Part shown: positions 1-7,649 of the stretch, one piece after another
How positions within the stretch are numbered: the first letter of the stretch is position 1
How the letters are laid out: every line of letters begins with the position of its first letter
NCBI GenBank assembly: GCA_031082185.1
Contig: JAVHLI010000017.1
Span: 1-40,429, forward strand
Length of the DNA: 40,429 nt
Source: a bacterium
Lineage (GTDB): Bacteria; Sysuimicrobiota; Sysuimicrobiia; Sysuimicrobiales; Humicultoraceae
Reading direction: 5' to 3'
The notes under the pieces: generated by a model
Seen by the model: only the letters and a program-made list of their open reading frames with translations
Told to the model about the DNA's origin: nothing
Database searches by the model: none
Program-made: the position numbers and the translations under genes

Positions 1-1908
1 CAGCATGAGATCCTCCTGGGCGATCCGAAACCCATCGTTGGTGGACCGCATTACCTCAAGGCGGCGCTGACCCACCTCTGTCGCCGGGTCGGCTATCAGC
101 ACGCAGTAAGAGCGCGCCGGGCCGCGACCGACCCTGCCGCGCAGCTGGTGGAGTTGGGCCAGCCCGTAGCGGTCCGCGTCCTCGATGATCATGATGGAGG
201 CGTTGGGAATGTCAATCCCCACCTCGATCACCGTGGTGGCCACCAGCACGTCAATCGTGCCGGCACGGAGGGCCTCCATTCGCTCCTCCCTCTGGGAAGG
301 GGAGAGGCGGCCGTGCAATACGTCCAACCGTATGCCCTCGAGCGGCCCCGCCGCCAACTCGCGCGCCAGCTCGACCGCCGATCGCACCTGCACGGCCTCC
401 GACTCCTCGATCAGCGGACACACCACGAAGGCCTGCCGGCCCGCAGCCACCTGATCGCGAACGAAGGCGTATACCGCGGGCCTGGATGCGGTAGACCGCA
501 CCAGGGTCCTCACGGGATGGCGGCCGGGCGGCAACTCGTCCAGCACCGAGACGTCGAGGTCACCGTAGACCGTGAGCGTCAGGGTACGGGGGATGGGCGT
601 CGCGGTCATCACCAGGACATCCGGGGCCAGGCCCTTCTGCCGCAACCGCGACCGCTGCATCACCCCGAACCTGTGCTGCTCGTCCACAACCGCAAGGCCC
701 AGTCGCTCGAAGATCACCCCTTCTTCCAGCAGCGCGTGCGTGCCCACGATCACGCACCGGTCGCCGCGGCGCAACGCGTCCAGCGTCGCCGCCCGTTCCG
801 AGGCGTCCACGCTGCCGGTCAGCAGGTGCACGCTCACCCCCTGGGGCGCCAGCAGGCGCGCCACGGTCAGGAGGTGCTGTCCGGCCAGGATCTCGGTCGG
901 AGCCATCAGCGCTCCCTGGCTGCCGCCCTCAACGCAGGCCAGCAACGCCGCGGCAGCCACGACGGTCTTCCCGGACCCCACGTCGCCGTGCAGGAGCCGA
1001 TTCATCGGCACCCCTCCACGCAGGTCGGAGAGGACCTCGCCGATGACGCGCTGCTGGGCGCCGGTAAGCGCGAACGGCAGCGATGCCAGGAGCCGGAACA
1101 CCGCGCTTCCGAACGGCCGGTATGCCGCGCGCCTGGGTGTGTGGGCCACGGCGCGGCGCTGTTGCAGGATCCCGAGTTGCAGGACCAGCATCTCCTCAAA
1201 GGCCAGCCGGCGGCGGCCCGCGGCCTGCGCCTGCTCATCATCGGGAAAGTGCGCAGCCCACAGCGCCTGGTGCAGGTCGGGCAGGTGCAGGCGGCGGCGC
1301 AACTCCTCGGGTAGAAGCTCCGGCAGTTCGGCCGCGTACCCATCAAGCGCAGCGCGCACGATCGACCGCAGCGCTCGCTGCGGCAACCCTTCGGTCGAAG
1401 GATAGACGGGCACCAGCCGCCCGACCTGCCAGGGCTCGGCGCCCTCCTCCAGCACCTCAACCTCCGGCGACACGAACTGGAGCCCCCGGCCGAGCCGCTC
1501 GACCCGCCCGTATAGACTGACCTGCTGGGTGCGGGACAGACGCTGCCCGAGGTAGGGCTGATTGAACCAGACCGCGTGCGCGGCGCCGGTAGCGTCCACC
1601 ACGCCGGCCCTAACCAGCGTGGTACCCCGTCGCGTCCGGACCGTCTGCACGCGCTCTATCCGAACGATGGCCACCTGATAGGCGCCCTCGGTCAGCCGAC
1701 CGAGCGGCGTTGGGTTCCGCCGGTCCTCATGGCGACGGGGAAGGTGCAGGAGCAGGTCGTGCACCGTCGTGATGCCCAGCCGGGATAGCATGGCCGCCCG
1801 TGAGGGCCCCACGCCCCGCAGGTACTGCACAGGGCTGTGCAAATCCCTCCGGCGCTCCGATGCGGCGACGGTTGGTGGGTGGGTGGAAGCAACGTGACGC
1901 CTGGTCAT
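1..1908 (-). CDS. recG: ATP-dependent DNA helicase RecG (3' end cut by window edge)
   Basis: RecG is a cytoplasmic superfamily 2 helicase that remodels stalled replication forks and Holliday junctions. The frame is open from an ATG at 1908 to the left edge, giving 636 residues of a protein usually near 700. The wedge domain (about residues 25-170) begins with a helix-hairpin-like stretch, SPVQYLRGVGPSRA. Walker A is GDVGSGKT (Lys about 314), the Walker B/DEAH-type box is VVDEQHRFG (Asp about 409), motif III is TATPIPRTL, and the visible end DGFRIAQEDLML lies just before the family's C-terminal RGPGE-type motif. A stop (1912-1914) sits in frame just upstream of the ATG. The gene is divergent from rpmB. 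In Firmicutes, asp23 and fakA commonly lie between rpmB and recG; here they do not. Identity is secure; the start is well supported by the stop upstream, although the ribosome site is weak. Confidence 0.95.
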   Translation of the reverse strand, partial: MTRRHVASTHPPTVAASERRRDLHSPVQYLRGVGPSRAAMLSRLGITTVHDLLLHLPRRHEDRRNPTPLGRLTEGAYQVAIVRIERVQTVRTRRGTTLVRAGVVDATGAAHAVWFNQPYLGQRLSRTQQVSLYGRVERLGRGLQFVSPEVEVLEEGAEPWQVGRLVPVYPSTEGLPQRALRSIVRAALDGYAAELPELLPEELRRRLHLPDLHQALWAAHFPDDEQAQAAGRRRLAFEEMLVLQLGILQQRRAVAHTPRRAAYRPFGSAVFRLLASLPFALTGAQQRVIGEVLSDLRGGVPMNRLLHGDVGSGKTVVAAAALLACVEGGSQGALMAPTEILAGQHLLTVARLLAPQGVSVHLLTGSVDASERAATLDALRRGDRCVIVGTHALLEEGVIFERLGLAVVDEQHRFGVMQRSRLRQKGLAPDVLVMTATPIPRTLTLTVYGDLDVSVLDELPPGRHPVRTLVRSTASRPAVYAFVRDQVAAGRQAFVVCPLIEESEAVQVRSAVELARELAAGPLEGIRLDVLHGRLSPSQREERMEALRAGTIDVLVATTVIEVGIDIPNASIMIIEDADRYGLAQLHQLRGRVGRGPARSYCVLIADPATEVGQRRLEVMRSTNDGFRIAQEDLML

Positions 1909-1979
1909 AACTCACCGGCCTGGGTCCAGCCGCAGGTCTGGCTTCTTGTTCGTCGCCACGGTGGGCTCTCCTTGCACGG

Positions 1980-2008
1980 TTGCGGACCCGGTGGCCCTGT
2001 GCTAGAAT
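1980..2008 (+). promoter_or_regulatory. Predicted sigma-70-type promoter of rpmB with extended -10
   Basis: A -35-like TTGCGG (1980-1985) and a -10 TAGAAT (2003-2008) are separated by 17 bases. A TG dinucleotide at 2000-2001, one base before the hexamer, makes it an extended -10. It lies about 50 bases ahead of the rpmB start. Prediction from sequence only. Confidence 0.6.
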
Positions 2009-2060
2009 CCGGCCGTCATCCAGACGCCGGATCACGGCACGCGAACTTGAGAGGTGTGTA

Positions 2061-2252
2061 ATGGCACGACGTTGCACAGTCTGTGGAAAGGGGCCGGTGG
2101 CCGGGGGCAGCTTCAGCCATTCTCACGTGCGCACGCGGCGCCGGTTCCTGCCGAATCTTCAGAAGGTACGGATCAAGTTGGAAGGGGCCGAAAAACGGGT
2201 CCGGGTGTGTACGGCCTGCCTCAAGTCGCGGCGTGCCAGCCGCGTGAGATAA
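2061..2252 (+). CDS. rpmB: Large ribosomal subunit protein bL28
   Basis: A 63-residue basic protein of the 50S subunit. The start is MARRCTVCGKGP, the usual beginning of bL28, preceded by a GAGAGG ribosome site at 2049-2054; an upstream in-frame extension is rejected because it has no homology to the family. Two CxxC pairs (Cys5/Cys8 and the late VCTAC pair) mark the zinc-binding, four-cysteine form of bL28. It is one of only two plus-strand genes in the window and is transcribed alone, away from recG and towards the convergent HypE-like gene, whose stop is 24 bases beyond its own. Confidence 0.97.
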   Translation: MARRCTVCGKGPVAGGSFSHSHVRTRRRFLPNLQKVRIKLEGAEKRVRVCTACLKSRRASRVR

Positions 2253-2276
2253 CCACGATCTGATCCGCAGGGGGTC

Positions 2277-3260
2277 TTACGGCGCTTCCAGGATACGCCA
2301 CAGCTCGTCGCGGTCGAGAGGCGCCAGCGCCTCGCTCCGGCCCCCGCGGATGATCGTGCGATCGCCCAGATCCAGGTGCCCGACGACCACCGCGGCTGTG
2401 CCCTCCTGCGCCAGCTCCGACAGAAGCCGGAGGGGGTCGGCGACGGCTATCAGCATGGCGCCGCTTCCGATCAGGCCCAACGGGTCGGCTCCGAGGGCCT
2501 GGCAAATCTGGCGGGTCTCGGGGAGCACCGGAACCGCATCGGCTTCCAGCCGGACCCCACAGCCAGATGCCTCGGCCATCTCCCAAACCCCGTTCAGCAC
2601 CCCGCCCTCGGTCACATCATGCATCGCGCTCGCTCCGCACCTGGCACCCACGCGCCCCTCGGGCACAACGCTTATCAGGTCGAGAAACCCCCGAGCGCGA
2701 TCAAGCACCGCCTCTCCCACCAGCGGTCTTAGGCGGTCGGCCAGATCGGCGGCCAGGATCGCCGTGCCCTCGATACCCGCACCCTTGGTTAGGACCACCG
2801 CGTCGCCGGGGCGGCCGCCCCCTGCGCTTACAAACCCGCCGGACGGGGCCCGTCCGATGGCCGCGCTCACGACCAGCGACCTGGTCAATCCCGGCGTCAC
2901 CTCTGTATGCCCACCCATGATCTCAACCCCAACGGTCTGAGCCGCGGCACCGGCTTCGCGCATGATCCTGTCAAGATCCTCCTCAGCGCTGGCCTCGGCC
3001 AGCAGGAGGGTCAGCAGCAGGCCCACGGGCTCGGCGCCGGCGGCGGCCAGGTCATTGCACGCAACGTGCACGGCGAGCCGCCCCAGGTGTTCACTCGCGC
3101 CTGTGATGGGATCGCAGGTGGCAACACAGACCTCGGCGCCGAAGTCAATGACCGCGCAGTCGCGCCCGATCCCGGCGTGCTCAAGGATGTCGCGCCGATA
3201 CCCCAGAAACGGAAAGACCCGGGTCCGCAGCTCGGCCGGTGAGAGCTTCCCGACCCTCAT
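2277..3260 (-). CDS. HypE/PurM-like AIR synthase-related protein
   Basis: A 327-residue protein of the PurM/SelD/HypE/ThiL ATP-binding superfamily. The N-terminal half carries the acidic metal-nucleotide region (GRDCAVIDFG, ATCDPITGA) and HVACNDLAAAGAEP, a superfamily signature. The second half has GGVLNGVWEMAEASGCGV and IGSGAMLIAV, typical of the AIRS C-terminal domain. It lacks the C-terminal PRIC-like tail with the cysteine that HypE uses for carbamoyl transfer, and it lacks the catalytic Cys/Sec site of SelD, so it is neither a canonical hydrogenase maturation protein nor selenophosphate synthase. No hydrogenase genes are nearby. Its ATG overlaps the stop of the upstream ECF S-component gene (ATGA, 3257-3260), so the two are probably translated together. 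The substrate is unknown. Confidence 0.8.
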   Translation of the reverse strand: MRVGKLSPAELRTRVFPFLGYRRDILEHAGIGRDCAVIDFGAEVCVATCDPITGASEHLGRLAVHVACNDLAAAGAEPVGLLLTLLLAEASAEEDLDRIMREAGAAAQTVGVEIMGGHTEVTPGLTRSLVVSAAIGRAPSGGFVSAGGGRPGDAVVLTKGAGIEGTAILAADLADRLRPLVGEAVLDRARGFLDLISVVPEGRVGARCGASAMHDVTEGGVLNGVWEMAEASGCGVRLEADAVPVLPETRQICQALGADPLGLIGSGAMLIAVADPLRLLSELAQEGTAAVVVGHLDLGDRTIIRGGRSEALAPLDRDELWRILEAP

Positions 3261-3904
3261 CTGGGTCGAACCGGTAGGGCGCGGTCGAAGGCCACCGAAG
3301 CCGCCAGGCCGGCGACGGTCCCGACCGAAACCTGAACAAGGTTGTAGGGCACCTCTACGAGGGCGGGCAGCACTCCCAGGCCAAGCAGGTAGGCCTGCGT
3401 CACGAAGTAGCCTACGACCATGATCAGCCCGCCGGCCATCATGCCGAACACCCTCGCAGCGATCCGGCTCCCTCCCTGAGAGCGCAGAAGCAGCAGCCCT
3501 CCAGCGGCAACCCCCAGAAGCACCGCCGCTGCCACGCGCACGGCAAAGGCTTCTGCCGTCAGCAGAACGACCGCGGCGATCGCCCCGGCACCCAGGCCGA
3601 ATCGCCAGACCCCTGGGCTGACCGTCCGGGCCACCAGTCCTACGACCGCGCCCTCTAACCCTTTGATGACAAGCGTGAACGGCGCATATTGAGCGTAACC
3701 CAACGAGAGATCGGCCAGCGCCGAGCCGACCCCGCCTGAGAGGGCGCCTACCAACGGACCGAACAGCAGCGCCGACGCATAGACGCCGGCCTCGCCCAGA
3801 TTGAAGAACCCCTTCGTCTGGGGTATGGGGAGGGCGAAGGTCCTCGTGACTACGAAGACAAGCGCCGTCATGACGCCTGATAGGGCGATTTCCCGCGCCT
3901 TCAC
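3257..3904 (-). CDS. ECF transporter S component (substrate-binding membrane subunit)
   Basis: A 215-residue, strongly hydrophobic protein with about six membrane segments. The block GFFNLGEAGVYASALLFGP, followed by GGVGSALADLSLGY, APFTLVIKGLEGAVVG and a late NLVQVSVG, is characteristic of energy-coupling-factor S components that bind vitamins or small cofactors. I chose GTG at 3904 because VKAREIALSGVMTAL begins the first helix and a GGGAG ribosome site precedes it; the longer frame to 3982 runs back into the neighbouring gene. No ECF ATPases or T component are in the window, so it would rely on shared EcfAAT. It overlaps the HypE-like gene by 4 bases. The substrate cannot be read from sequence. 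Confidence 0.8.
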   Translation of the reverse strand: MKAREIALSGVMTALVFVVTRTFALPIPQTKGFFNLGEAGVYASALLFGPLVGALSGGVGSALADLSLGYAQYAPFTLVIKGLEGAVVGLVARTVSPGVWRFGLGAGAIAAVVLLTAEAFAVRVAAAVLLGVAAGGLLLLRSQGGSRIAARVFGMMAGGLIMVVGYFVTQAYLLGLGVLPALVEVPYNLVQVSVGTVAGLAASVAFDRALPVRPR

Positions 3905-3923
3905 TGTTGTGCTCCCTCGCGAA

Positions 3924-4859
3924 CTACGCGTGGACCCTGGGGACGATGCTGACCAGACTGTTGAGCAGCCGGTGACTGACATCGAGCGCGTGGTAACCGT
4001 CCTCTGCGCTCACCCGAGGGCGGGCCTCTCCACGCACACATGCAATGAAGTGCTCGATCTCTGTGCGCAGGGGTTCCTCGCCGTCCAGCGAGATCCGCTG
4101 GTGCTCGCCGTTGAAGCGCCGTATGCTGATCGCCTCACGAAGGTAGTCGAGGTGGACGGTACGGTCGGACATCGTGACCTCGGTATCCACGGCCTTGACC
4201 GCGGCCACGCGGCTGGCAGTCAGCGTGATTCGGCAGCCGCTCTCCATCGTCAGGTGGCCCACCGCCAGGTCTTCGTGGCTGTTGTGTACGCACACCCCCA
4301 CGCCGCCCACCTCGGCGACGCGGCCGGGCGCCAGCGAGAGCACGATGTCAATGTCGTGAATCATCAGGTCGAGCACCACGCCCACGTCCATGACCCGGTG
4401 CGGATCGTAGGGCCGCACGCGCCGCGCCTGGATGAAGAGCGGCTCTGAGACGATCTCGTGCATCCGATGGACTATCGGCTTGAACCGCTCAACATGCCCC
4501 ACGAGCATCACCGTACCGCGGAGATCGTTGAGGGCAACCAGGCGCTCTGCTTCCTCAACCGTCGCGGTCATCGGCTTCTCCAGCAGCACGTGCACGCCGG
4601 CATCGAGGAAGTCACGGGCCACCCGGTAGTGGTGTATCGTCGGGACTACGACGCTGACGGCGTCCACCCGTCCGATCATCTCGCGGTAGTCCTCGTACCC
4701 CCTGACCTCGAAGCGATCCACCGCCGAGCGCACTTCCCTGGGGTCGAGGTCGGCGACACCGGTAAGCGCTACGCCGGGCAGCGATGCCAGAATGCGGGCG
4801 TGGTGCCGCCCCCACTGCCCCAGGCCGACCACGCCGATGCGGATCGGGAGAGCGCTCAC
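3924..4859 (-). CDS. Gfo/Idh/MocA-family NAD(P)-dependent sugar oxidoreductase
   Basis: A 311-residue dehydrogenase. The N-terminal Rossmann fold opens with RIGVVGLGQWGRHHA (GxGxxG near residues 10-17), and the family EKP motif (LLEKPMTA) is at about residues 94-96. A C-terminal alpha/beta domain follows, with the conserved DLMIHDIDI stretch around the catalytic His region. The start is GTG 4859, which overlaps the aminotransferase stop as GTGA (4856-4859); the longer frame to 5165 is noise over that gene. Coupled to a DegT-type aminotransferase, it probably oxidises a nucleotide-sugar hydroxyl to a ketone that the partner aminates. A role like GnnA (UDP-GlcNAc 3-oxidation for lipid A) or WbpB is plausible but unproven. 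Confidence 0.88.
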   Translation of the reverse strand: MSALPIRIGVVGLGQWGRHHARILASLPGVALTGVADLDPREVRSAVDRFEVRGYEDYREMIGRVDAVSVVVPTIHHYRVARDFLDAGVHVLLEKPMTATVEEAERLVALNDLRGTVMLVGHVERFKPIVHRMHEIVSEPLFIQARRVRPYDPHRVMDVGVVLDLMIHDIDIVLSLAPGRVAEVGGVGVCVHNSHEDLAVGHLTMESGCRITLTASRVAAVKAVDTEVTMSDRTVHLDYLREAISIRRFNGEHQRISLDGEEPLRTEIEHFIACVRGEARPRVSAEDGYHALDVSHRLLNSLVSIVPRVHA

Positions 4860-5971
4860 CGCTGACCCTCGGGAAACGCGCGCACCGCGGACACTATCCT
4901 GGCCAGATCGTCCTCCACCAGTGATGGATGGACCGGAAGCGAGAGCACCTCGCCGGTGAGACGCAAGGCGTTTGGGTACGTGCCGTCCAAGCTCAACCGG
5001 CGATACGCCGGGGTTTGCGTGACCAGCGACGGATAGTACACCCTGGCACCGATCCCGGCACCGGCCAGGTGGGCAACCAGGGCGTCCCGGCCCTGCCGGA
5101 CGCGCACGGTGTACTGATGGTAGACATGGCGCAGGCCGTCCGGCTCCACCGGCGGGCTCAGCCACGCAAGACCGCGCAGACCTTCCGTGAGCCGGCGCGC
5201 GTGTTCCCGCCGCTGCTGGTTGCGCCCCTCCAGGGCCGAAAGCTGCACAACGCCCATGGCCCCTGCCATCTCGGTCATGCGGAAGTTGTACCCAACGACC
5301 TCGTAGGCATACTCCGCCTCGCCACGTGGGTCCACCAGAAGGCGGGCCCGCCGGGCCACGGCCGGGTCGGCGGTGGTCAGAATCCCTCCCTCACCGGTGG
5401 TCATGTTCTTCGTCGGGTAGAAGCTGAAGATCGCAGCGTCCCCAAACGATCCCACCCGTCGGCCGCCGGATGCGGCGCCGTGCGCCTGCGCACAGTCCTC
5501 GATCAGCAGGGCTCCGTAGCGGTCGGCGAGCGCGCGCAGGGTCACGATGTCGGCGGGCAGTCCGTAGAGGTGCACCACAAGAATGGCACGGACCCCGCCG
5601 CGGCGCAGTTGATCCTCAACGGCGCCGGGATCGAGGTTGCACGTCTCAGGATCCACGTCCACGAAAACCGGAAGCGCGCCCACGTGGAGAACGGCGTTGC
5701 TGCTGGCCGCGAACGTAAACGGGGTCGTCACAACGCGATCACCGGGACCGATGCCCAACGCGAGCATCGCGACGTCCAGCGCGGCACTGCCCGACGAAGT
5801 GGCCACGGCGTGGGGGACGTCTATGTAGGCGGCGAAGGCCGCCTCGAACTCCGCGACCCGGCGGCCGGCAATAAGAACACCGGAGTCGAGAACCTCAAGG
5901 ACCTGCCGTTTCTCTTCCTCGCCGATAATCGGTCGGGCGATCGAGATCGCCGCCGCGGTGCGTGGGGTCAT
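4856..5971 (-). CDS. DegT/DnrJ/EryC1-family PLP-dependent sugar aminotransferase
   Basis: A 371-residue fold-type I aminotransferase that would aminate a keto nucleotide sugar. The PLP phosphate/ring region is ATSSGSAALDVAMLALGIG (about 57-75), the PLP-nitrogen Asp is in LIEDCAQAHGA (Asp159), and the Schiff-base Lys is in SFYPTKNMTTGEGG (Lys188). VVGYNFRMTEM is the typical substrate-loop region. Length and motifs are complete. The ATG at 5971 has a GGGAG ribosome site 6 bases upstream. It is the first gene of a four-gene run (aminotransferase, oxidoreductase, S component, HypE-like), with a candidate promoter just upstream. Substrate unknown; a UDP-3-keto-GlcNAc aminase (GnnB-like) is one possibility. 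Confidence 0.9.
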   Translation of the reverse strand: MTPRTAAAISIARPIIGEEEKRQVLEVLDSGVLIAGRRVAEFEAAFAAYIDVPHAVATSSGSAALDVAMLALGIGPGDRVVTTPFTFAASSNAVLHVGALPVFVDVDPETCNLDPGAVEDQLRRGGVRAILVVHLYGLPADIVTLRALADRYGALLIEDCAQAHGAASGGRRVGSFGDAAIFSFYPTKNMTTGEGGILTTADPAVARRARLLVDPRGEAEYAYEVVGYNFRMTEMAGAMGVVQLSALEGRNQQRREHARRLTEGLRGLAWLSPPVEPDGLRHVYHQYTVRVRQGRDALVAHLAGAGIGARVYYPSLVTQTPAYRRLSLDGTYPNALRLTGEVLSLPVHPSLVEDDLARIVSAVRAFPEGQR

Positions 5972-6009
5972 GCATCACTCCCGATCGATTCCTGTGGGCC
6001 ACGCCCCAT

Positions 6010-6036
6010 CTTATAGTGTCCGGTAGGCAGGCGCAA
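6010..6036 (-). promoter_or_regulatory. Candidate promoter of the aminotransferase operon
   Basis: Read on the minus strand, TTGCGC (6031-6036) and TATAAG (6010-6015) are separated by 15 bases in the 97-base gap between the START-like gene and the aminotransferase gene. The spacer is short, so the call is tentative. Confidence 0.35.
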
Positions 6037-6068
6037 TCTTCTCGCACCCGGACCGCGGGACCACGGCC

Positions 6069-6512
6069 TCAGGAAGATGCCTCTTCCAGTTGGCCTTTGA
6101 GCCCGGCCAGCATGCTCTCGCAGTTCTTGCGCATCAAGACCTTCAACAGCGAACTGAGCAGGGCGCCCGCCAACGGGATGTCCAGCTCGAACTCGACCTC
6201 CATGCTCGTTCGGGTCCCCTCCGGCGTTGTCTCGAAACGCCACGATCCCTCGTACTTGTTGAAGTCCCCCAACCGCTGCCTGAATGTGCAGACGCGCCGC
6301 TCGTCATCCCACTCGTCCTCTTCAACCCACCGAATCCGCCGGCCCTGAACGCGCGCCACCCATTCGGTCACGGTACCGGTCGGCAGACGTTCGAGCACCA
6401 CGACGCTCTCCAAATCCGGCATGAACTGCGGAAAGCGCTCAACGTCCTTGGCGAGCGCATAGACCTTCTCCATGGATGCCCTTATTACCGTAGACGCCTC
6501 GACGCTGGCCAC
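6069..6512 (-). CDS. SRPBCC (START-like/polyketide cyclase, COQ10-type) family protein
   Basis: A 147-residue small soluble protein. It begins ASVEASTVIRASMEKVYALA and continues DVERFPQFMPDLESV, the standard opening of the SRPBCC/Coq10 ligand-binding fold; W-rich strands follow (RIRWVEEDEW, EGSWRFE) and a C-terminal amphipathic helix closes the cavity. Members bind hydrophobic ligands such as quinones or lipids, but no ligand can be assigned. The start is GTG at 6512. It is the last gene of a run that includes ferredoxin, trmI, ttuA and ttuB, 40 bases after the ferredoxin stop, so it may be co-transcribed. A link with quinone chemistry of the upstream electron-transfer genes is only a guess. 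Confidence 0.8.
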   Translation of the reverse strand: MASVEASTVIRASMEKVYALAKDVERFPQFMPDLESVVVLERLPTGTVTEWVARVQGRRIRWVEEDEWDDERRVCTFRQRLGDFNKYEGSWRFETTPEGTRTSMEVEFELDIPLAGALLSSLLKVLMRKNCESMLAGLKGQLEEASS

Positions 6513-6552
6513 GGTCCCGTCCTCCCATGGCGCCAGAACGGCGCCGCTTGTT

Positions 6553-6828
6553 CTACTTCGGCTTCCCGTACTTGGCCGCGAACTCCTCGTCGGACATCGA
6601 GAAGAACTCCTTGTTCATGTCAACGAACTGCTTCCACTGCTCCGGCACGTCTGCCTCGGCGAAGACTGCGGCCACGGGGCAGGCAGGAACGCAGGCCCCG
6701 CAGTCGATGCACTCGTCCGGATGGATGTAGAGCATATCGGTGCCCTCGTGGATGCAGTCCACCGGGCAGACCTCGACGCATGCCCTGTCCATAACGGTGA
6801 TGCACGGCTCAGCGATAGTATAGGTCAT
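6553..6828 (-). CDS. fdxA: 7Fe-type (FdxA-like) ferredoxin
   Basis: A 91-residue electron carrier. Cysteines at 9, 17, 21 and 25 (EPCITVMDRACVEVCPVDC) and at 40, 43, 46 and 50 (CIDCGACVPACP) form two cluster sites. The first motif has Val rather than Cys three residues after Cys9, as in actinobacterial and Thermus-like FdxA ferredoxins with one [3Fe-4S] and one [4Fe-4S] cluster. The C-terminal tail EQWKQFVDMNKEFF is also typical of that family. I placed the start at ATG 6828, where a GGAGG site precedes it by 7 bases; its ATG overlaps the trmI stop (ATGA, 6825-6828). The electron partner is unknown. Confidence 0.92.
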   Translation of the reverse strand: MTYTIAEPCITVMDRACVEVCPVDCIHEGTDMLYIHPDECIDCGACVPACPVAAVFAEADVPEQWKQFVDMNKEFFSMSDEEFAAKYGKPK

Positions 6829-7649
6829 GTACGCGCCTCCTTGCAGGGTGGTGGTGTGGAACTGTCTGACTCGACTCGCCTGGCGTATACCAGGAATCCG
6901 GTGTGGGCGACCATTCGGTGGGCCGGGCGCACGCTCAGCCCCTCCACGTTCCAGGGCCGCAGCAGGGACTCCACGGTCTCGATCAGCGCGAAGGCCCGGC
7001 TTGCGCCGAGCGCCTCCACGGTCCGCTGGACCTGCACGGTCGTGGGGAGATAGGACAGGAAGATCCCGCCGGGCCGCAGCCCGGCTATGGCCGGCCCCAC
7101 GACCCGCCACGGTTCGGGCAGGTCCAGCACCAAGCGGTCCACGGGCGCATCCGGGATTCCGGTAGTTATGTCGTGCAGCCGCATTACGAGCGTGGGCGTA
7201 TCGCCCATGTACCGTGCGATGTTCCTCGCAGCGGTCCGCTGGAACTCCTCCCTCACCTCATACGAGTAGACGCGGCCACCGGACCCTACGGCCTGTATGA
7301 GTGCCATCGTCAGCGCACCCGACCCCGTACCGGCCTCGGCCACCACGGCCCCCGGATAGATGTCTGCCAACATGAGAATCAGCGCCAGATCCTTCGGGTA
7401 GATCACCTGTGCTCCGCGGGGCATGTGCAGGACGTAGTCGGCGAGGGTCGCGCGGACCACGACCAGCCGCTCGCCGCGCGAGCTCTCGACGTGCACGCCA
7501 TCCGGCCCTCCTATCAGGTCGGCGTGGGCGATCCGGCCTCCCCTTAGGTCGCTGGTTGCACCCTCCGCCAGCCAGATCAAGTAACTCCGCCGCTTGCGGT
7601 CCACGAGCATGACCGGATCCCCTGCTGCCAGCGTGCCGGTCGTCCTCAT
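6825..7649 (-). CDS. trmI: tRNA (adenine-58-N1)-methyltransferase TrmI
   Basis: A 274-residue S-adenosylmethionine-dependent methyltransferase that makes m1A58 in the tRNA T-loop. An N-terminal beta-barrel-like domain (about residues 1-75) is followed by YVLHMPRGAQVIYPKDLALI, a TrmI hallmark, then the SAM-binding AEAGTGSGALTMAL (about 104-117) and the catalytic-region motif DLPEPW (about 180). The C-terminal FLVYARR completes the fold. ATG 7649 is preferred over the longer frame because it overlaps the ttuA stop as ATGA (7646-7649) and fits the family length. TrmI in bacteria is typical of thermophiles and Actinobacteria. It lies between two T-loop thiolation genes and ferredoxin, which supports a shared tRNA role. 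Confidence 0.93.
   Translation of the reverse strand: MRTTGTLAAGDPVMLVDRKRRSYLIWLAEGATSDLRGGRIAHADLIGGPDGVHVESSRGERLVVVRATLADYVLHMPRGAQVIYPKDLALILMLADIYPGAVVAEAGTGSGALTMALIQAVGSGGRVYSYEVREEFQRTAARNIARYMGDTPTLVMRLHDITTGIPDAPVDRLVLDLPEPWRVVGPAIAGLRPGGIFLSYLPTTVQVQRTVEALGASRAFALIETVESLLRPWNVEGLSVRPAHRMVAHTGFLVYARRVESDSSTPPPCKEART

Noticed and set aside
1912-1914. TGA before recG read as a sense codon giving a longer RecG
   Set aside because: The ATG two codons later gives a normal RecG N-terminus and other genes in the window use TGA as an ordinary stop.
2253-2276. Bidirectional terminator between rpmB and the HypE-like gene
   Set aside because: The 24-base gap shows no stable stem-loop or T-tract.
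2277-3260. Selenophosphate synthetase (SelD)
   Set aside because: The N-terminal catalytic Cys/Sec and Lys motif of SelD is absent; only the shared superfamily fold is present.
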